A stretch of DNA of 42,423 bases from Nitrospirae bacterium MYbin6. GTDB lineage: Bacteria; Nitrospirota; Thermodesulfovibrionia; Thermodesulfovibrionales; Magnetobacteriaceae. Positions 8,257-17,311 of this stretch are shown here, piece after piece. The stretch spans positions 1 to 42,423 of the forward strand of contig PEAC01000014.1 in the NCBI GenBank assembly GCA_002753305.1. Reading direction: 5' to 3'. Position 1 is the first letter of the stretch. Every line of letters starts with the position of its first letter. The position numbers and the translations under genes were made by a program. A model generated the notes under the pieces. The model was given only the letters and a program-made list of their open reading frames with translations. It was not told the origin of the DNA and searched no databases.

Positions 8257-8769
8257 ATGGAAACTCTTGAGAGAGACTTAGACTTAACGGAAATCATCAA
8301 TGGAGAGGAGGTCATGGGGCCAAGTCCATTTGGCAGACATCAGGGGATAGCCGCAAAAATTGTACATAGAATATTCTCTTACTTAGAAAAAAACGCATCA
8401 GGCAACTTGTATTTTTCCCCGCTTGACGTAATACTTGAGGAGGGAGAAAACAGGCTCCAGCCAGACATCTTATTTATTAAAAATGAGAATATGGGAATCT
8501 TTCAGGACTGGGTGCGCGGCGTACCGGACATGGTATGTGAGATAGTATCACACGGTACTTATAAAAAAGATACTGCCACCAAGAAAGAGATATATGAGAG
8601 ATACAGAGTGCCGGAATACTGGATAGTCATCCCGGAGTTCAAGGCAATTGAGATTCTGGCTATTGAAAATGATAAATACAAGACACACTCATTCGCAGAG
8701 ATTGAAGGCGTCGTAGCGTCAAAAGTAATAGAAGGGTTTACAGTCAATGTTAAGGATATATTCGGGTAG
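8257..8769 (+). CDS. Uma2 family (DUF820) restriction-endonuclease-like protein
   Basis: The 170-residue product fits the usual Uma2 size. The core motifs of this PD-(D/E)XK-like family are present: QPDILFI, then VPDMVCEIVS, then a TKKEIYERYRVPEYWIV stretch where Lys and Tyr pack behind the active site. Such proteins are abundant in cyanobacteria and some other environmental bacteria. Their biological role is mostly unknown, though a nuclease fold is accepted. The gene follows the dikinase-like gene by 52 bases but has its own -10 box and a distinct start. It converges on the DUF4276 gene with a 32-base gap. The assignment is firm; the substrate is unknown. Confidence 0.88.
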   Translation: METLERDLDLTEIINGEEVMGPSPFGRHQGIAAKIVHRIFSYLEKNASGNLYFSPLDVILEEGENRLQPDILFIKNENMGIFQDWVRGVPDMVCEIVSHGTYKKDTATKKEIYERYRVPEYWIVIPEFKAIEILAIENDKYKTHSFAEIEGVVASKVIEGFTVNVKDIFG

Positions 8770-8801
8770 CCTCACCTCAACGGGTCTTTTGGGACGACCT
8801 C

Positions 8802-9536
8802 CTATGGTGGAACACCAGCTAACGCCACAAGCCTTGTCAGCCAATCGTTAAAATGCCTGCACTTGTTTCTCATCTTATCAATCCCGATTTCTTCAGCTAC
8901 CAATGGCCCTACGGCTTTTTTATCACCTTCATATTCGGGAATCTCTTTAATTATTCTCCTTGAAGGACATTTATCATATCTATCATTAATAAGCTCAGGA
9001 TTGCCGCCTTCCTTTTCTACCATTGCTATTATATTCTTTATGGCTTTATCATGCTCAAGATACTCACAATCGAGACGCTGGGGATCCGCCAAAATAAGGG
9101 CCTCAAATTCATGAAGTTGTATGTACGGAATAAAACATATATTATTTATATATCCTGTGATTTCTTTTAATATATTATCTGCGAGTGCATTCTCTAAAAA
9201 AACCACTCTTTCATATTTATTTTGAATACCCATAGCCTCATCATACTTGGGGAAGTCCTTCGGTAAGGCATAGAAGTCAAACATTGTAGTAAAACGGCAT
9301 TCTGGGTTATTATCTTTTTTAATCCATGATATAATATCTTTTTTGATTGCATCATAGGCTTTATGCCGACGAATACCACCTCTATATTCATAATTAGTTT
9401 TATTGTCCGTACTGGTCAAATTACCGCGAGCGTCCGCGTAAACTTTACGGAGTCCTAAATATGGAGCAAGTGTTCTCTTAACAAATCTCTCTTCAGTAGC
9501 ACCATCAACCGTTATATGCAGTCGGATAAAACTCAA
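8802..9536 (-). CDS. DUF4276 family protein, divergent TOPRIM-like
   Basis: The 244-residue product carries the family landmarks: VDGATEERFVKRTLAPYLG at the N-terminus (most relatives have VEG, here Asp replaces Glu), a DFYALPKDFP segment near 95-104, and the hallmark YIQLHEFEALILAD near 140-153. These acidic positions suit a TOPRIM-type metal site, so a nuclease role is likely but inferred. The gene starts at TTG, which overlaps the TGA of the upstream ATPase gene by four bases, and a GGAGG site lies six bases before it. That implies translational coupling and a fixed ratio with the ATPase. DUF4276 genes commonly sit next to ATPases of this type. It is the last gene of a six-gene operon. Confidence 0.85.
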   Translation of the reverse strand: MSFIRLHITVDGATEERFVKRTLAPYLGLRKVYADARGNLTSTDNKTNYEYRGGIRRHKAYDAIKKDIISWIKKDNNPECRFTTMFDFYALPKDFPKYDEAMGIQNKYERVVFLENALADNILKEITGYINNICFIPYIQLHEFEALILADPQRLDCEYLEHDKAIKNIIAMVEKEGGNPELINDRYDKCPSRRIIKEIPEYEGDKKAVGPLVAEEIGIDKMRNKCRHFNDWLTRLVALAGVPP

Positions 9537-11254
9537 GGTTTGCCTCCAAGTACATTCTTATCCCAAAGTTCGCTAAGTGTATATCTATCAAGCCATTCGG
9601 CTAATTCATACTTATTTTGTTTTATAAACTCAGTGCGTTTATGTCTATCGACATACTCGACGACAACAATTTGATTTGGTTCGAATTCATCCAGAAGGCG
9701 TGCTGACTGTGTTGCAATAATAACCTGGGCGTGTCTGCTTGCGGACTTTACCATACCGGCTAAATCGGAAATCGCCGTGGGATGCAGCCCCAGTTCCGGC
9801 TCGTCTATTATTATGACGGGCGGCAGCCAATGTGGAGGTTGCAAAAGTAATGTGGCCAGTGCCATAAACCGCAGCGATCCATCGCTGATTTGAAATGGAG
9901 CAAATATGTGGTCACTGTTCTTCACCTTCCATTTCAGCTTTGTCTGAAACTGAGCAACCTTCTCCTTCCCGATTGGCTCAAGCACAAAATCATCAAATTG
10001 AGGAAATATCGCGTTAATACGGGATACGATTCTCTTATAATACTTTAGTGTTGCCGAATCGTCTGCCATCGCGTATAGTATGGAGGCCAGATTGCTGCCA
10101 TCGTCAAGCAGGGAACTATCACCGCTGATATTACACCGCCCCCTGATTTTAGCATCTATCGAGGTGTCATGAAATTGATATACCAGACATTTTCTCAGCA
10201 GATTATAAGTAACACGCACAGGGCCGGCAGATTCCCTTGACAGGTCTTTCAGCGCACTCTCTCTAAGGCCAACCGTTTGCAACACTTTATGCTCTTCGGG
10301 AAGTTCGTCTTTTTGATATACTATTTCCTCATTATTGATTTTAAATAAATCTTCTACCGTGTGAGAAAGGTTGAACCTGTAGGAATCTTTAATAGTTTCT
10401 TTGTCATCGGTAAAAACAATCTCTGCACTTAGGGATGGAGTTGTTTCGTGGCCAAAATAAAGAAAAGACGATGTCCCGCCGTTTATACCTACGTGAAGTC
10501 GCAATCTCTCGTCCGTCATAGCGTTAATCATCTTAAAAAATGAAATAAAATTGCTCTTACCGGCGCCATTAGGCCCGATGAGGACTGTAACATCTCCAAA
10601 TTCTACTCTTTGCCCCTCTGAATCAATTGATTTAAATCCCTTTAGCTCAATACGTTTAAGTTTTAATATCGAGACTTCTTCTTTATCCTGTTGTGACAGG
10701 CCTTTATCTTCACCATCAGCTTTAACCTTCTGCGCTTCCTGTAAACACCGTATCGCATCTTCAACTTTACCCAGCTTTGACAGGGATGCTCCTTTGTTGA
10801 TCAAGGTAGCGTAATAATCAGGTTTTATTTTTAGAACTTCATCATATAACTCTATTGCCTCTTTATCTTTGCCCTGATTTGACAGTGTTACTCCTTTGTT
10901 ATTCAAGGTATTGTAATCATCAGGTTTTATCTTCAGCGCCTCGTCATAATATCGTATCGCATCTTCTTCTTTGCCATTAAAAGATAATGATACCCCTAAA
11001 TTCCTAATTAGAAAAAAATCTAATGGTCTTATTTCAATGGCCTTTCTGAAAAGTTTTTCTTGTATTATATAGTCTTTATTTTTATATCCAGCAAGTTCAC
11101 CTTCAAAAAATAAATGATATGCCTCAATATCCTTAGACTTCTTCAGCGCCTCTATTAATATCGCCTCCCCTTCTTTGTCCTTTCCTGAATAATAGAGATC
11201 ATTAATCTCTTTAGATAACCGGCGAAGTTCTTCTATTTCCTCTTCATACTCCAC
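9533..11254 (-). CDS. TPR-fused SMC/AAA_21-type ATPase
   Basis: The 573-residue product joins tetratricopeptide repeats (clear units about 81-114, 115-148 and 149-180, with a weaker one before) to an ABC-type ATPase. The ATPase half begins KRIELKGFKSI (200-210), then Walker A GPNGAGKS (227-234), signature ISDGS (456-460), Walker B IIIDEPE (481-487), and ATQS (514-517) at the switch. This is the layout of RecF/OLD/AAA_21 proteins, which act on DNA ends or as sensors in phage-defence pairs. The TPR half may bind a protein or peptide trigger. The start is GTG with GGAGG five bases upstream. The gene is coupled to the DUF4276 gene and lies 17 bases after the EcsC-like gene. Its DNA is more AT-rich than the kinase gene upstream. 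Confidence 0.85.
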   Translation of the reverse strand: MEYEEEIEELRRLSKEINDLYYSGKDKEGEAILIEALKKSKDIEAYHLFFEGELAGYKNKDYIIQEKLFRKAIEIRPLDFFLIRNLGVSLSFNGKEEDAIRYYDEALKIKPDDYNTLNNKGVTLSNQGKDKEAIELYDEVLKIKPDYYATLINKGASLSKLGKVEDAIRCLQEAQKVKADGEDKGLSQQDKEEVSILKLKRIELKGFKSIDSEGQRVEFGDVTVLIGPNGAGKSNFISFFKMINAMTDERLRLHVGINGGTSSFLYFGHETTPSLSAEIVFTDDKETIKDSYRFNLSHTVEDLFKINNEEIVYQKDELPEEHKVLQTVGLRESALKDLSRESAGPVRVTYNLLRKCLVYQFHDTSIDAKIRGRCNISGDSSLLDDGSNLASILYAMADDSATLKYYKRIVSRINAIFPQFDDFVLEPIGKEKVAQFQTKLKWKVKNSDHIFAPFQISDGSLRFMALATLLLQPPHWLPPVIIIDEPELGLHPTAISDLAGMVKSASRHAQVIIATQSARLLDEFEPNQIVVVEYVDRHKRTEFIKQNKYELAEWLDRYTLSELWDKNVLGGKP

Positions 11255-11271
11255 TTATTCCTCCTGTTTCC

Positions 11272-12072
11272 TTATTGCTTCGGCATATCACACCTTGCGG
11301 CGTGCTCTACTATGAACCAGTTCTTGGCCTGTACGCCTACGTATTTTGTCAGGGCGTAGTTGAGGCTGCCACCTATTACTATGCCAAAGCCGTAGGGCAG
11401 CGATTTTTCTACCGCCTTTCTGGTGAAGTGCGTGCCTATCCTGCTGAACAGGTCCTTTATCACATGTAACGCCGCACCCTGCAAGTAGTGCTGAATCATG
11501 CTGACCCCCAGGTCACTTGCTACCTTTACCCCTATGTTCGCCCCGGCTATCTGCACCGCCGCGCCCTGTATGTTGCTCTTTAACAGCTTCATCGTGGCCT
11601 TGCTCTCACAGGCGGACTCAAGGCTCACCCCTGCTTTCTCAAGCGTTCCGGCGGCGGCCAGTAAAAATGCCAGATTTATTGTCTTCTCTTCAGATACGTC
11701 AAACCCAAACACCTCACACAGGCACAGGCACATGTCCACCTGAAACTTCATCGCCGTTACCACGTCCACCGCCATGCCTGCCGTTACCGCCACAATTGTC
11801 CCTATGCCAGGCGTTATGCTGGGCAGCGCCGTTACGCTTCCTATCAGCGCCGCAAGGTTGGAGTACTTGCCCACTATCTTTTCCGCTATCCCTATCTGTG
11901 CCTTCAGCCCGGAGTCCGGGATGCCGTAGCAGTTGTGTTTGTCCCAATACCTTTTCACTATCTTCTTTACGGCAGCGGGTTTTATTACGGCCGATTTGAC
12001 TGTCTTAAAGAGGCGGCACTCCTCTGTTTTTTCATTATTATTAACTTCTGAACCATTGTCTTCTATGTCCAC
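11272..12072 (-). CDS. EcsC-like protein
   Basis: The 266-residue product has glycine- and alanine-rich hydrophobic stretches at about 74-108 (ALIGSVTALPSITPGIGT onwards) and again at 133-145. A DVVTAMKFQVDMCLCLCEVFGFD region follows the first. Near the end comes LPYGFGIVIGGSLNYALTKYVG, the pattern of the EcsC family. EcsC was named from the Bacillus ecs locus, but its biochemical role is unclear; membrane association is likely. The start is GTG with AGGAGG four to five bases upstream. It sits between the giant kinase gene (27-base gap) and the ATPase gene (17-base gap), so it belongs to the same transcript. It might anchor the ATPase pair at the membrane; that is a guess. Confidence 0.65.
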   Translation of the reverse strand: MDIEDNGSEVNNNEKTEECRLFKTVKSAVIKPAAVKKIVKRYWDKHNCYGIPDSGLKAQIGIAEKIVGKYSNLAALIGSVTALPSITPGIGTIVAVTAGMAVDVVTAMKFQVDMCLCLCEVFGFDVSEEKTINLAFLLAAAGTLEKAGVSLESACESKATMKLLKSNIQGAAVQIAGANIGVKVASDLGVSMIQHYLQGAALHVIKDLFSRIGTHFTRKAVEKSLPYGFGIVIGGSLNYALTKYVGVQAKNWFIVEHAARCDMPKQ

Positions 12073-12099
12073 CTACCCTCCTGTTTTTCTTTAGAATCG

Positions 12100-15000
12100 T
12101 TAAAATAACGCGGAGACTCTTTTGGCCTCTCCTGAGACCTCGGCACTCGGGTCGGCAATGCCTTTTTCTATCAGACCTTTTACCTTTGAGCCCTTCATAT
12201 AAATCAGCGCCCCTACGGCGGCCTTTCTTACTTTTTCGTCCGCGTTTCCCATCAATGCCTCTATGAACTTAAGCGCCTGTTCAGGTTCCAGTTTTTTTGT
12301 CGAAAACATCGAGGCTAAATGGGGAACGATTATGCCGCCAAGGTAGGGTTTGCTTATCGCAAGGTCAACGAGCGCGTTAATGGACTCCGTTGTGGCCATC
12401 GCTGCCATTGTTAAGGCAACCATCCGTGCCCCACCCTCGTTATTGGCGGCAAACCTCTCGCTGCCCAATAGTTCTGTTAGAGAAGGGAGCGCATCACTGC
12501 CCATGTATGACAGCGTTATGGACAGGGCCTGCGAGATTCCCTGGTCTTCGGTCTGTGCCATTTCGGCAATCAGATTATTAACCACGCCCTTATCCGTTCG
12601 CAGCGATAGCAGGCAGCTTATGTTCTCACGGCTCTTCGGATGAAGAGACATCACCGTCGCCCTGTATTTTTTTATAAATACCGCAAAGCTCTCCTTATAT
12701 GCGTCGAGATTCGACGCGTCGCAGCCGCCCGGATGTTTGTCCATTGATTTTACCGCATCGTATACCGTTTTAAAATATATATCCTCCTTGACTGTCTTGT
12801 TTATCTCCGAGGTATTGTACCTTGTGGTCTGCATTGTATGCACTATTACACTTGCTATGATTATAACTACAATCACCACGGTAGCAATTACGACCTTCTT
12901 TAGCCAGGTAGATTCCTCCTTGATTTTTACCTCGACTGCGGTCAGCTTTGCCGCTATCTCCTCCATATTAAGGCGAGTGCGCGTAAGGGGACGCCTTCGG
13001 GGAGTCTGCGCCATTTGCCTTAAGATTGGCTCAAATTCGTCTGTTAGATATGACAACCCCGCCGCGGTTATCCTTTGTTTTAACATGTCCTTGTCCACTC
13101 CGTCCTGAGTTACAAATGAGAGGTACTGCGCTATCAGCTGTTTTAACATCTGCCTGCCGTAGGGGTTTTCCTCTGTGGAGATTTCCCACTCGACAAACCA
13201 CCGGACAATTGTCCCATCAAGGCTCGCGGAAAATAAATAATTCCCATTCAGACTGAAAACAATGGCCTTTACGCCGTCCGTATGGCCTGACAACGTAAAT
13301 AAACACCCTTCACTGCCGACGCTGAAAAAGTGTATCGTGCCCTCCATTGTGCCACAGGCGAAGTATTTACCTCCTCCTCCGGCACCGGGGCAGAAGGCCG
13401 CGCTGAGGACGTTTGAGTCCCCCGTATTATAAGTCTTGAGAACCTTCATCGCCTTAATATCCCACAAGCCAACTACACCATCGGCGGCCGCCGTAAGGGC
13501 ATAGAGGCCGTCCTCACTTTGCGCTATGGAGTTTACCGCCCCATTGTGGCATGGCACAACCTTGACGGACTTCCCCGCCGCACTATCCCAAAAGATAACA
13601 AAGCCGTCTTCCATGCCTGAGATAAGCACCCGCTCGTCCTTCTGTAAGGCAAGGGCCGACACCTGTTGGCCGCACTCCTCGAAGCGTCCTAGGTAGTCGC
13701 CCTCCACGGTATCCCAGAGCCGGATTGTATGCTCTGAGGCCGCCGAGAAGGCATACCTTCCATTGCCGGTAATGGCAACCGCACGGACAGGCCCCTTGTG
13801 TCTCGTAAATTTATTTATCTGGGCAGGCGTGTCTATATCTATTGTCAGCACGTTGCCATCTTCGGTGCCCGTGAATATTCGTTTGGACATATAATCCACT
13901 GCCATAGACATTATGGCGCTGCCGTCAGTGCCTGTCTCGCTGATTTCTGTGCCGGTTGAAATATCTATCTTATGAAGCATGCCTTCGTTGTCTCCCGTGA
14001 TCAGAAACTTATCGTCATACGTGATGGAAAGCGTGTTTGGTATGGCGCCTGAGATGGAGTAAGCGCGAATCCTTAAGCCGCCCTCAAGAGTTGTTCTTTT
14101 GTATGCTATTGGGAGGGCGGCCATTAGTTCTATGGCATCTTCGTTCTTTTCGTACCCGCTTAGGGAGCGTACGGATTCAATCATTGATACTGCCCCGGTG
14201 AAGTCGGAATTCTCCATTTTTTCTCTCGCCTCGGAGAGCCTTTTGGAAAACTCATAGCTTATCTCACTTTCTCTGATTATTGCGGGCTGAACCAATGTGT
14301 AGGACAATGCGTAGGTGTTTTCAAAACTTGTGAGGCAGATCTCATTTCCCTGGCCTATGATGAGCTTGTTTTCGCTCCGGCTTATGGCGCCGCAACGGAC
14401 AGGCCCTCTGTATTTTATAATCCTGTGGATGAGCCGCGTCTTTCGAAAATCCCATACCCTGGCCGTAAGTTCATCAAGGGCAACCATGAACCTCCCGTCG
14501 GCACTGAATCCGACAAACGCAACCGGGGCCGAGTGTCCGCGAAATTGGTCTGTTGGTTTGCCCGTCTGCGTGTCCCACAGAACTACCGGGTCTTTCCCGC
14601 TTCCCGTAACGGCATACGCGCCGTCAGCGCTTATGGCAATCGCAGAGGCCCCGGTTAGCTGCCCCGAAAACCTCAGAGCGGCTTTGCCCGTCTTGGTCTC
14701 CCATTTACACGGCGGCCCGCCCTTGTGGGACGAGTAAACGTACTTTAAATCCGGGGAAACGGCAAGGGCAGTTACCGGTGTGCCGTCTGTTTTATATGCA
14801 CCCACGGCCTTTGAGTTCTTTGTGTCCCACACGCGAATCGAACCATCCGTCGATGCGGATATTACATAAATCGTCGCGGGTAAGAATCGTACCGATGTGA
14901 TTCCCTTTACATGCCCCTTGAATGAATGGAGGACTTGCCCGTTAGCCGCGTCCATGACGCATACGGAGCCGTCCTCAAGGCCGGCGGCTATGAAGCGCTT

Positions 15001-16959
15001 ATCGGCAGACACATCAATTGCCGTAACCCTGGCCTTCTGTTCCTTAAATACACTTATCGGGGCGTCAGAGTTAAGGTCATATATGTGTATGCGTCCGTCG
15101 CTCATACCGGCATAGGCGTTTTCCCCGTCTTTAGACAACGCTAATGACAATGGCTCTCTGAACTCGTCAATATATTTCCTTTGGAGTGAAAATCCGGGGA
15201 GATACTTATACACTGCCTCGGGCAGAGATTCGGGGATCTCCTTAAAGTGTCCCCTCCATTTTGTGTAATCGGCGCTGTAGTCCTCGCCAAGTTCACTCAG
15301 GCAGTGGCAATAGCCGATGGCAGAGATGGGGTCTCCCATAGTGATTATAGGCTCAGGTTTAGCGCCTAATGATTCGGTGACAGCGTTTGTGGAGCTGCTT
15401 TTAGCGCTTACCGTATTGCTTTTAGCGCCTGTGGGGCCGCTTGTATCAGTTGTGGGAGCGCTTGTATTGTCAACCAGGAAAAAATTAAAACAATCGCGCG
15501 CCTTTATCAGATGCTCCCTGTCATCTTTAGCCGTGTCGCGGTTGGCGATTAAGAGGGCGCGTATTTTTTTAACCTCGGGTGGCTCGTTTCCTTCTTTAAA
15601 AATCTCATTGATAATATTACCGGCCGTGTATTCATCTCCAAGGAAGAGGTGCAGTTTGCCCATCAGATACCTTCCCTGCCCAAGGTGTTGGAGGCTTTGC
15701 AGATAGCCGTCCATTTTGGTAATCGCGGCATCCTCCTTAAGGGCGCCCCTTTTTACGGCATGAATGGTCTGGTTAAAGGCGGCCTCTACATGTTCAGGGG
15801 CTGCTTCAAGGGCCTTTTTCCAATGCTCTTCGGCGCGGTTTGACTGGCCTATTGTTGCGTAGGAGACACCCTGGTTATTCAGAGAATCTGCCTGCAACTC
15901 TGAGGTCTTGGCCTCCGGCCTTGGATATGCCGTCCCTATGGTGCGCGCATAAATCGAAGCAAGCCTGTCCCGGATTTCGGCAAAATCAGCTGGCCTTGCG
16001 TGTCTGTCTTTGTCAAGGCACTGAAGCATCAGCGAAGACAGCTCATCGTCAATGCCCGGAGTTAGCTTTTGAGGCAGTGGCGGCGGCTCGTTCGTGTGTT
16101 TTTTCTGCCACAGCATTACCTGGTAGTAAATCATGCCCTGCCTCTCCTCCTCGGTAAGCATAAACGGCCTCCTGCCACAGAACAACTCATAGAGTATGCA
16201 GCCATAGGCATAGATGTCCGCGGGCATTCCTGCGGTATGGGCGTCTTTGAACTGCTCCGGGGCCATGTACTGCGGGGTTCCAAATGGTACGCCTCCGATG
16301 GTCATGGTCTGCCATGGGTTTGACATATCCTCATGCAGGGCCTCATCCGCGCCCAGAAGGTCTATCATTGAGGAGGTCTCCTCGCCGATTGTGAGCTTTT
16401 CGCCCTTGCCCCAACTGCCAAGGCCGACGAGGCCAAAGTCGGTTATCAGGGCCATGCCGTACTTACTCATAAGAATATTGGCGGGTTTAAGGTCCCTGTG
16501 TACAATGCCGGTCTGGGGGATGCCTTCGTCGTCCGTCCAGTGAAACGTATGCGTCCAGTTCATGCCGGAGGCGATTTGAATGGCCATGTCCAGCTTTTCG
16601 GTAACCCCACGCAACAGCCCTTTTTTCAGCCACATGTCAAGCGCCCCGCCATCGACATATTCGATAAACAGACGCGGCAGTCCGTCCACTTCGGCCACAT
16701 AGTACGCCGAGCAGATATTGGGATGAATGCCAAGGCTTATCCATGCCTCTGCCTCACGATAAAAACGATTCAATCCGTCAGGGTTAGCCATAACGGACGG
16801 CAGGGGGGTCTTAACGGCCATCATCCTGTCAATTTCCCTGTCGTGGACAAAGTACACCTCGCCCATTCCACCGTGCGCGAGGCCGTGAACCTTGTACCTA
16901 TTGTCTATGACGGCGTCTTTCTTCCAAAGTCCGTGGTCATGGGCCTTCTTAGGGGGCAA
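12100..16959 (-). CDS. Giant Ser/Thr protein kinase with TPR, WD40 propellers, TM and HEAT repeats
   Basis: The 1619-residue product has a full eukaryotic-type kinase domain (about 22-335): glycine loop AHGGMGEV, Lys50, HRDLKPAN (154-161), DFG (174-176) and APE (233-235). TPR-like repeats follow (about 355-400), then a Ser/Thr-rich linker near 505. Two sets of WD40 repeats come next, at about 595-885 and 965-1260, with motifs such as SIRVWDT, VVLWDTQTG and TIRLWDT. One membrane helix lies near 1350-1375 and is followed by HEAT-like repeats to the end. If the kinase is cytoplasmic, the HEAT part would be outside the inner membrane. The start is TTG with GGGGAGG nine bases before it. It is third in a six-gene operon. 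All catalytic residues are present, so it should be active. Confidence 0.9.
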   Translation of the reverse strand: MPPKKAHDHGLWKKDAVIDNRYKVHGLAHGGMGEVYFVHDREIDRMMAVKTPLPSVMANPDGLNRFYREAEAWISLGIHPNICSAYYVAEVDGLPRLFIEYVDGGALDMWLKKGLLRGVTEKLDMAIQIASGMNWTHTFHWTDDEGIPQTGIVHRDLKPANILMSKYGMALITDFGLVGLGSWGKGEKLTIGEETSSMIDLLGADEALHEDMSNPWQTMTIGGVPFGTPQYMAPEQFKDAHTAGMPADIYAYGCILYELFCGRRPFMLTEEERQGMIYYQVMLWQKKHTNEPPPLPQKLTPGIDDELSSLMLQCLDKDRHARPADFAEIRDRLASIYARTIGTAYPRPEAKTSELQADSLNNQGVSYATIGQSNRAEEHWKKALEAAPEHVEAAFNQTIHAVKRGALKEDAAITKMDGYLQSLQHLGQGRYLMGKLHLFLGDEYTAGNIINEIFKEGNEPPEVKKIRALLIANRDTAKDDREHLIKARDCFNFFLVDNTSAPTTDTSGPTGAKSNTVSAKSSSTNAVTESLGAKPEPIITMGDPISAIGYCHCLSELGEDYSADYTKWRGHFKEIPESLPEAVYKYLPGFSLQRKYIDEFREPLSLALSKDGENAYAGMSDGRIHIYDLNSDAPISVFKEQKARVTAIDVSADKRFIAAGLEDGSVCVMDAANGQVLHSFKGHVKGITSVRFLPATIYVISASTDGSIRVWDTKNSKAVGAYKTDGTPVTALAVSPDLKYVYSSHKGGPPCKWETKTGKAALRFSGQLTGASAIAISADGAYAVTGSGKDPVVLWDTQTGKPTDQFRGHSAPVAFVGFSADGRFMVALDELTARVWDFRKTRLIHRIIKYRGPVRCGAISRSENKLIIGQGNEICLTSFENTYALSYTLVQPAIIRESEISYEFSKRLSEAREKMENSDFTGAVSMIESVRSLSGYEKNEDAIELMAALPIAYKRTTLEGGLRIRAYSISGAIPNTLSITYDDKFLITGDNEGMLHKIDISTGTEISETGTDGSAIMSMAVDYMSKRIFTGTEDGNVLTIDIDTPAQINKFTRHKGPVRAVAITGNGRYAFSAASEHTIRLWDTVEGDYLGRFEECGQQVSALALQKDERVLISGMEDGFVIFWDSAAGKSVKVVPCHNGAVNSIAQSEDGLYALTAAADGVVGLWDIKAMKVLKTYNTGDSNVLSAAFCPGAGGGGKYFACGTMEGTIHFFSVGSEGCLFTLSGHTDGVKAIVFSLNGNYLFSASLDGTIVRWFVEWEISTEENPYGRQMLKQLIAQYLSFVTQDGVDKDMLKQRITAAGLSYLTDEFEPILRQMAQTPRRRPLTRTRLNMEEIAAKLTAVEVKIKEESTWLKKVVIATVVIVVIIIASVIVHTMQTTRYNTSEINKTVKEDIYFKTVYDAVKSMDKHPGGCDASNLDAYKESFAVFIKKYRATVMSLHPKSRENISCLLSLRTDKGVVNNLIAEMAQTEDQGISQALSITLSYMGSDALPSLTELLGSERFAANNEGGARMVALTMAAMATTESINALVDLAISKPYLGGIIVPHLASMFSTKKLEPEQALKFIEALMGNADEKVRKAAVGALIYMKGSKVKGLIEKGIADPSAEVSGEAKRVSALF

Positions 16960-16980
16960 GCTTGTTTTCCTCCCCGTGTA

Positions 16981-17292
16981 TTATTGCGTCACGGTTATTG
17001 TGCCATTACCCGGGTCATACTTATAGATTCCCTTGTCTATTGTCACGCTCGCGAATTTCTCCAGTTCTGAGAGGTCTTTGGGATACCTGCCCTCAGTGGC
17101 GTAAAATGTGCTGATGGCCTGGCGCAGACCCACCAGTTCGTTCCTTTGCGCGATTTCCTTCGCCTTGTCCATGGTATTTAGCCTTTCCATTGCCTCATTG
17201 CTGATTTTCTTTGATGTCTCGGTCTCCGTGTTACATGCCTGCATTACCATAAGAATACTCAGGAGCATTATCATGCTGATAATTGTTCTCAT
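16981..17292 (-). CDS. Small lipoprotein with pseudopilin-like C-terminal region
   Basis: The 103-residue product has a lipoprotein signal ending in VMQAC, so the Cys at about residue 20 should be lipidated. A helix follows, then LVGLRQAISTFYATEGRYP and a DLSELEKF stretch. This resembles the region after the helix in GspG-type pseudopilins, where an alanine-rich helix leads to a GRYP turn. Because it has a lipobox instead of a prepilin site, it cannot be a standard pseudopilin. The start at 17292 is supported by GGAGG five bases upstream. It lies 19 bases after the FHA kinase gene and 21 bases before the WD40 kinase gene, so it may be the surface or periplasmic partner of the membrane-spanning kinase. 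Confidence 0.72.
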   Translation of the reverse strand: MRTIISMIMLLSILMVMQACNTETETSKKISNEAMERLNTMDKAKEIAQRNELVGLRQAISTFYATEGRYPKDLSELEKFASVTIDKGIYKYDPGNGTITVTQ

Positions 17293-17311
17293 TATTACCT
17301 CCGTTTGTGGT

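Noticed and set aside
11517..11999. Plus-strand frame of 160 codons
   Set aside because: It is a shadow of the EcsC-like gene; the product is Pro/Ser-rich without recognisable domains.
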